A stretch of 33,404 nt of DNA, taken from assembly GCA_038251625.1 (NCBI GenBank), contig JBBSBE010000033.1:1-33404 (forward strand). Reading direction: 5' to 3'. The position numbers were made by a program, and so were the translations under genes. This DNA comes from JBBQXK01 sp038251625. Its GTDB lineage: Bacteria > Pseudomonadota > Alphaproteobacteria > Rhodobacterales > Rhodobacteraceae. Below, piece by piece: positions 31,850 through 33,404 of this stretch (position 1 is the first letter of the stretch; the number at the start of each line of letters is the position of its first letter). The notes under the pieces are model-generated. The model did no database searches. It was not told the DNA's origin and saw only the letters and a list, made by a program, of their open reading frames with translations.

Positions 31850-32308
31850 ATGGACCTTACGATAAACGGCACCAGTCACACGGTTGACCTGCCAGACGAC
31901 ATGCCGCTGCTCTGGGCGCTGCGGGACGCATTTAACATCACCAGCGTGAAGTACGGCTGCGGCATTGCGCAGTGCGGCGCCTGCACCGTCCATATCGGCG
32001 GCGAGGCGGTGCGGTCCTGTCAGGTGGCGCTGGCCGATGTGTGGGGCGAGATCACGACGATCGAGGGGCTGGGCACGCCCGATGCCCTGCACGCTATTCA
32101 GGCGGCCTGGATCGACCACCAGGTGGCGCAGTGCGGTTACTGCCAGTCCGGCCAGATCATGCAGGCCGCCGACCTTCTGGCCCGCAACCCGGAGCCGACC
32201 GACGAAGATATCGATGCCGCGATGTCGGGCAATCTGTGCCGCTGCGGGACCTATCCCCGCATCCGCGCCGCCCTCCACAGCGCCGCCAACGCGATGCGGG
32301 ACGCTTGA
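31850..32308 (+). CDS. 2Fe-2S subunit of a molybdenum hydroxylase (IorA/CoxS-like)
   Basis: 152-aa small subunit of a xanthine-dehydrogenase-family enzyme, carrying electrons from the molybdenum centre. The plant-type cluster is at Cys37, Cys42, Cys45 and Cys57 (KYGCGIAQCGACTV, then SCQ). The second cluster uses Cys95, Cys98, Cys130 and Cys132 (QCGYCQSGQI and GNLCRCGTYPRI). Start at 31850 has GGAGAAAG upstream; an in-frame ATG region further left would add a non-conserved tail. It ends 3 nt before the large-subunit gene. The two-subunit layout without a separate FAD subunit is the isoquinoline 1-oxidoreductase (Ior) pattern, whose electron acceptor is usually a cytochrome. Confidence 0.93.
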   Translation: MDLTINGTSHTVDLPDDMPLLWALRDAFNITSVKYGCGIAQCGACTVHIGGEAVRSCQVALADVWGEITTIEGLGTPDALHAIQAAWIDHQVAQCGYCQSGQIMQAADLLARNPEPTDEDIDAAMSGNLCRCGTYPRIRAALHSAANAMRDA

Positions 32309-32311
32309 GGG

Positions 32312-33404
32312 ATGAGCCGCGCCAGAACCATAGCCCGCCGCAGTTTCCTGATCGGGTCGGCCGCTATTCTCGGCGGGGTCGCCTTTGGGGCTTACTTCGT
32401 CAGCCGCCCGACACCAAATCCCCTGCTTGACGGTCTGGCCGAGGGCGAGGCAGCGCTGACCCCCTTCGTCAAGATCACACCGGACGGGATCACGCTGATC
32501 GTGCCGCGTGCCGATGTTGGGCAGGGGATCGCCTCGACGCAGGCCATGCTGATTGCCGAGGAGCTGGATATCGACCCCGCCACTGCCACGCTCGACCCCG
32601 GTCAGCCACATCAAGCCTATTTCAACGCCGTTGTCGCGGCGGAAAGCCTGCCCTTCCCGAGCTGGGACCACGGTTTTGTGGCCAGCACGGTGCGCGACCT
32701 GATGGGCCATGTCGCGCGGCTGACCAGTTCGCAGTTTACGGGTGGTTCGTCTTCCACCGCCGACTTGCACGAGACCTTGCGGCTGGCGGGCGCCACTGCC
32801 CGCGAAACCCTCAAGGCCGCCGCGGCGGCGCGCACGGGCGTGTCCCGGTCGGACCTGCAGACCGAGGACGGGCATGTCATTCTGCCGGACGGCACCCGCA
32901 TTCCCTACACCGATCTTGCTGCCGAGGCAGCCGCGATCGGGCCGGTCACCGACGTGACGCTTCGGCCCGCCTCTGACTGGCGGCGGCTTGGCAAGCCCTA
33001 CCAAAGGCTCGACATCGTCGCGAAATCAACCGGAACGCAGGACTACGGCATCGACATGGTCCTGCTCGGGATGCTGCATGCCACCGTGCGCGCCAATCCG
33101 GGCCGGGGCGGTGCTATGGCGGGCTACAACGCCGATGCAGCACTTGCGATGCAGGGCGTGCGGTCGGTCGTCGAGGTGAACGAGGGGCTTGCCGTCATCG
33201 CCGACAACACATGGTTCGCTTTCAAGGCTGCCGAGGCGCTCGAGGTCGACTGGCTCCCCCCTAAATATCCTGCCAGTTCCGCCGAGATGTGGCAGGCACT
33301 GACGAATGCCCGAACCGACGAGTTCCGCAACAGCCGCCTGCGCGACGACGGCGATGTCGAGAACGCGCTCGATGGTGCGACCGTGATCGAGGCCGAATAC
33401 CGCA
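32312..33404 (+). CDS. Molybdopterin-binding subunit of an Ior-type aldehyde/N-heterocycle oxidoreductase, 3'-truncated by window edge
   Basis: First 364 residues of the large subunit; the frame is still open at the right edge and family members usually exceed 700 residues. The N-terminus is a twin-arginine signal (ARRSFLIGSAAILGGVAFG), so the enzyme acts in the periplasm. The conserved VGQGIASTQAMLIAEELDID of the molybdopterin domain and the GKPYQRLDIVAKSTGTQDYGIDM segment follow, typical of IorB-like proteins. No glutamate active site can be checked because that region is outside the window. The start codon follows the small subunit with 3 nt and a GAGGG site. Substrate class (aldehyde or N-heterocycle hydroxylation) is by family only. 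Confidence 0.9.
   Translation, partial: MSRARTIARRSFLIGSAAILGGVAFGAYFVSRPTPNPLLDGLAEGEAALTPFVKITPDGITLIVPRADVGQGIASTQAMLIAEELDIDPATATLDPGQPHQAYFNAVVAAESLPFPSWDHGFVASTVRDLMGHVARLTSSQFTGGSSSTADLHETLRLAGATARETLKAAAAARTGVSRSDLQTEDGHVILPDGTRIPYTDLAAEAAAIGPVTDVTLRPASDWRRLGKPYQRLDIVAKSTGTQDYGIDMVLLGMLHATVRANPGRGGAMAGYNADAALAMQGVRSVVEVNEGLAVIADNTWFAFKAAEALEVDWLPPKYPASSAEMWQALTNARTDEFRNSRLRDDGDVENALDGATVIEAEYR

Overview
The window is high-GC DNA with tightly packed, overlapping genes and suggests an alphaproteobacterium of the Rhodobacterales (Roseobacter/Rhodobacter group). Support for this is the heterotetrameric sarcosine oxidase, non-pyrrolysine MttB homologue and GcvT-fused dehydrogenase set, and a small secreted protein with a VPLPA-CTERM sorting tail. 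No rRNA, complete tRNA, CRISPR array or intact insertion sequence was found. All functional names are read from sequence motifs and general family knowledge; no search was run.

Region 1 (1-8188, + strand) is a one-carbon/methylated-amine catabolic operon: soxA (5' end cut off by the window), soxG, a non-pyrrolysine MttB-family methyltransferase, a dimethylglycine/sarcosine-dehydrogenase-like flavoprotein with a GcvT half, and a PLP class V aminotransferase-fold protein. The genes are joined by 2-nt gaps or ATGA/GTGA overlaps. Region 2 (8195-11470) has a PuuE-type polysaccharide-deacetylase-fold hydrolase on the minus strand, diverging from a hydantoinase/dihydropyrimidinase and a beta-keto acid cleavage enzyme (BKACE). 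Together they suggest breakdown of a cyclic amide/imide or betaine-type compound to glycine and formaldehyde/methylene-THF. A D-2-hydroxyacid dehydrogenase (11551-12510, minus) follows.

Region 3 (13055-25306) looks like a self-contained amide uptake and hydrolysis locus. On the minus strand, running from 23109 down to 13055, are an amidase, a Tat-exported Urt/Fmd-type substrate-binding protein, two permeases, two ATPases, a second amidase paralogous to the first, an ABM-domain monooxygenase-like protein, an acetamidase/formamidase and an SDR. Upstream sit a MarR regulator (minus) and, divergently, an AmiC-like binding protein with no signal peptide, probably a cytoplasmic amide sensor. A perfect palindrome lies between these two. 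This is the most interesting unit in the window.

Region 4 (25307-33404) is patchier. It has an SDR preceded by the preserved 3' end of a truncated gene, a VPLPA-CTERM protein and several gene-free stretches. It then has an AraC-family regulator divergent from an SDR plus membrane protein, with two 13-bp direct repeats 20 bp apart between them, and a second AraC paralogue divergent from an IorA/IorB-type molybdenum hydroxylase pair. The large subunit of that pair runs off the right edge.
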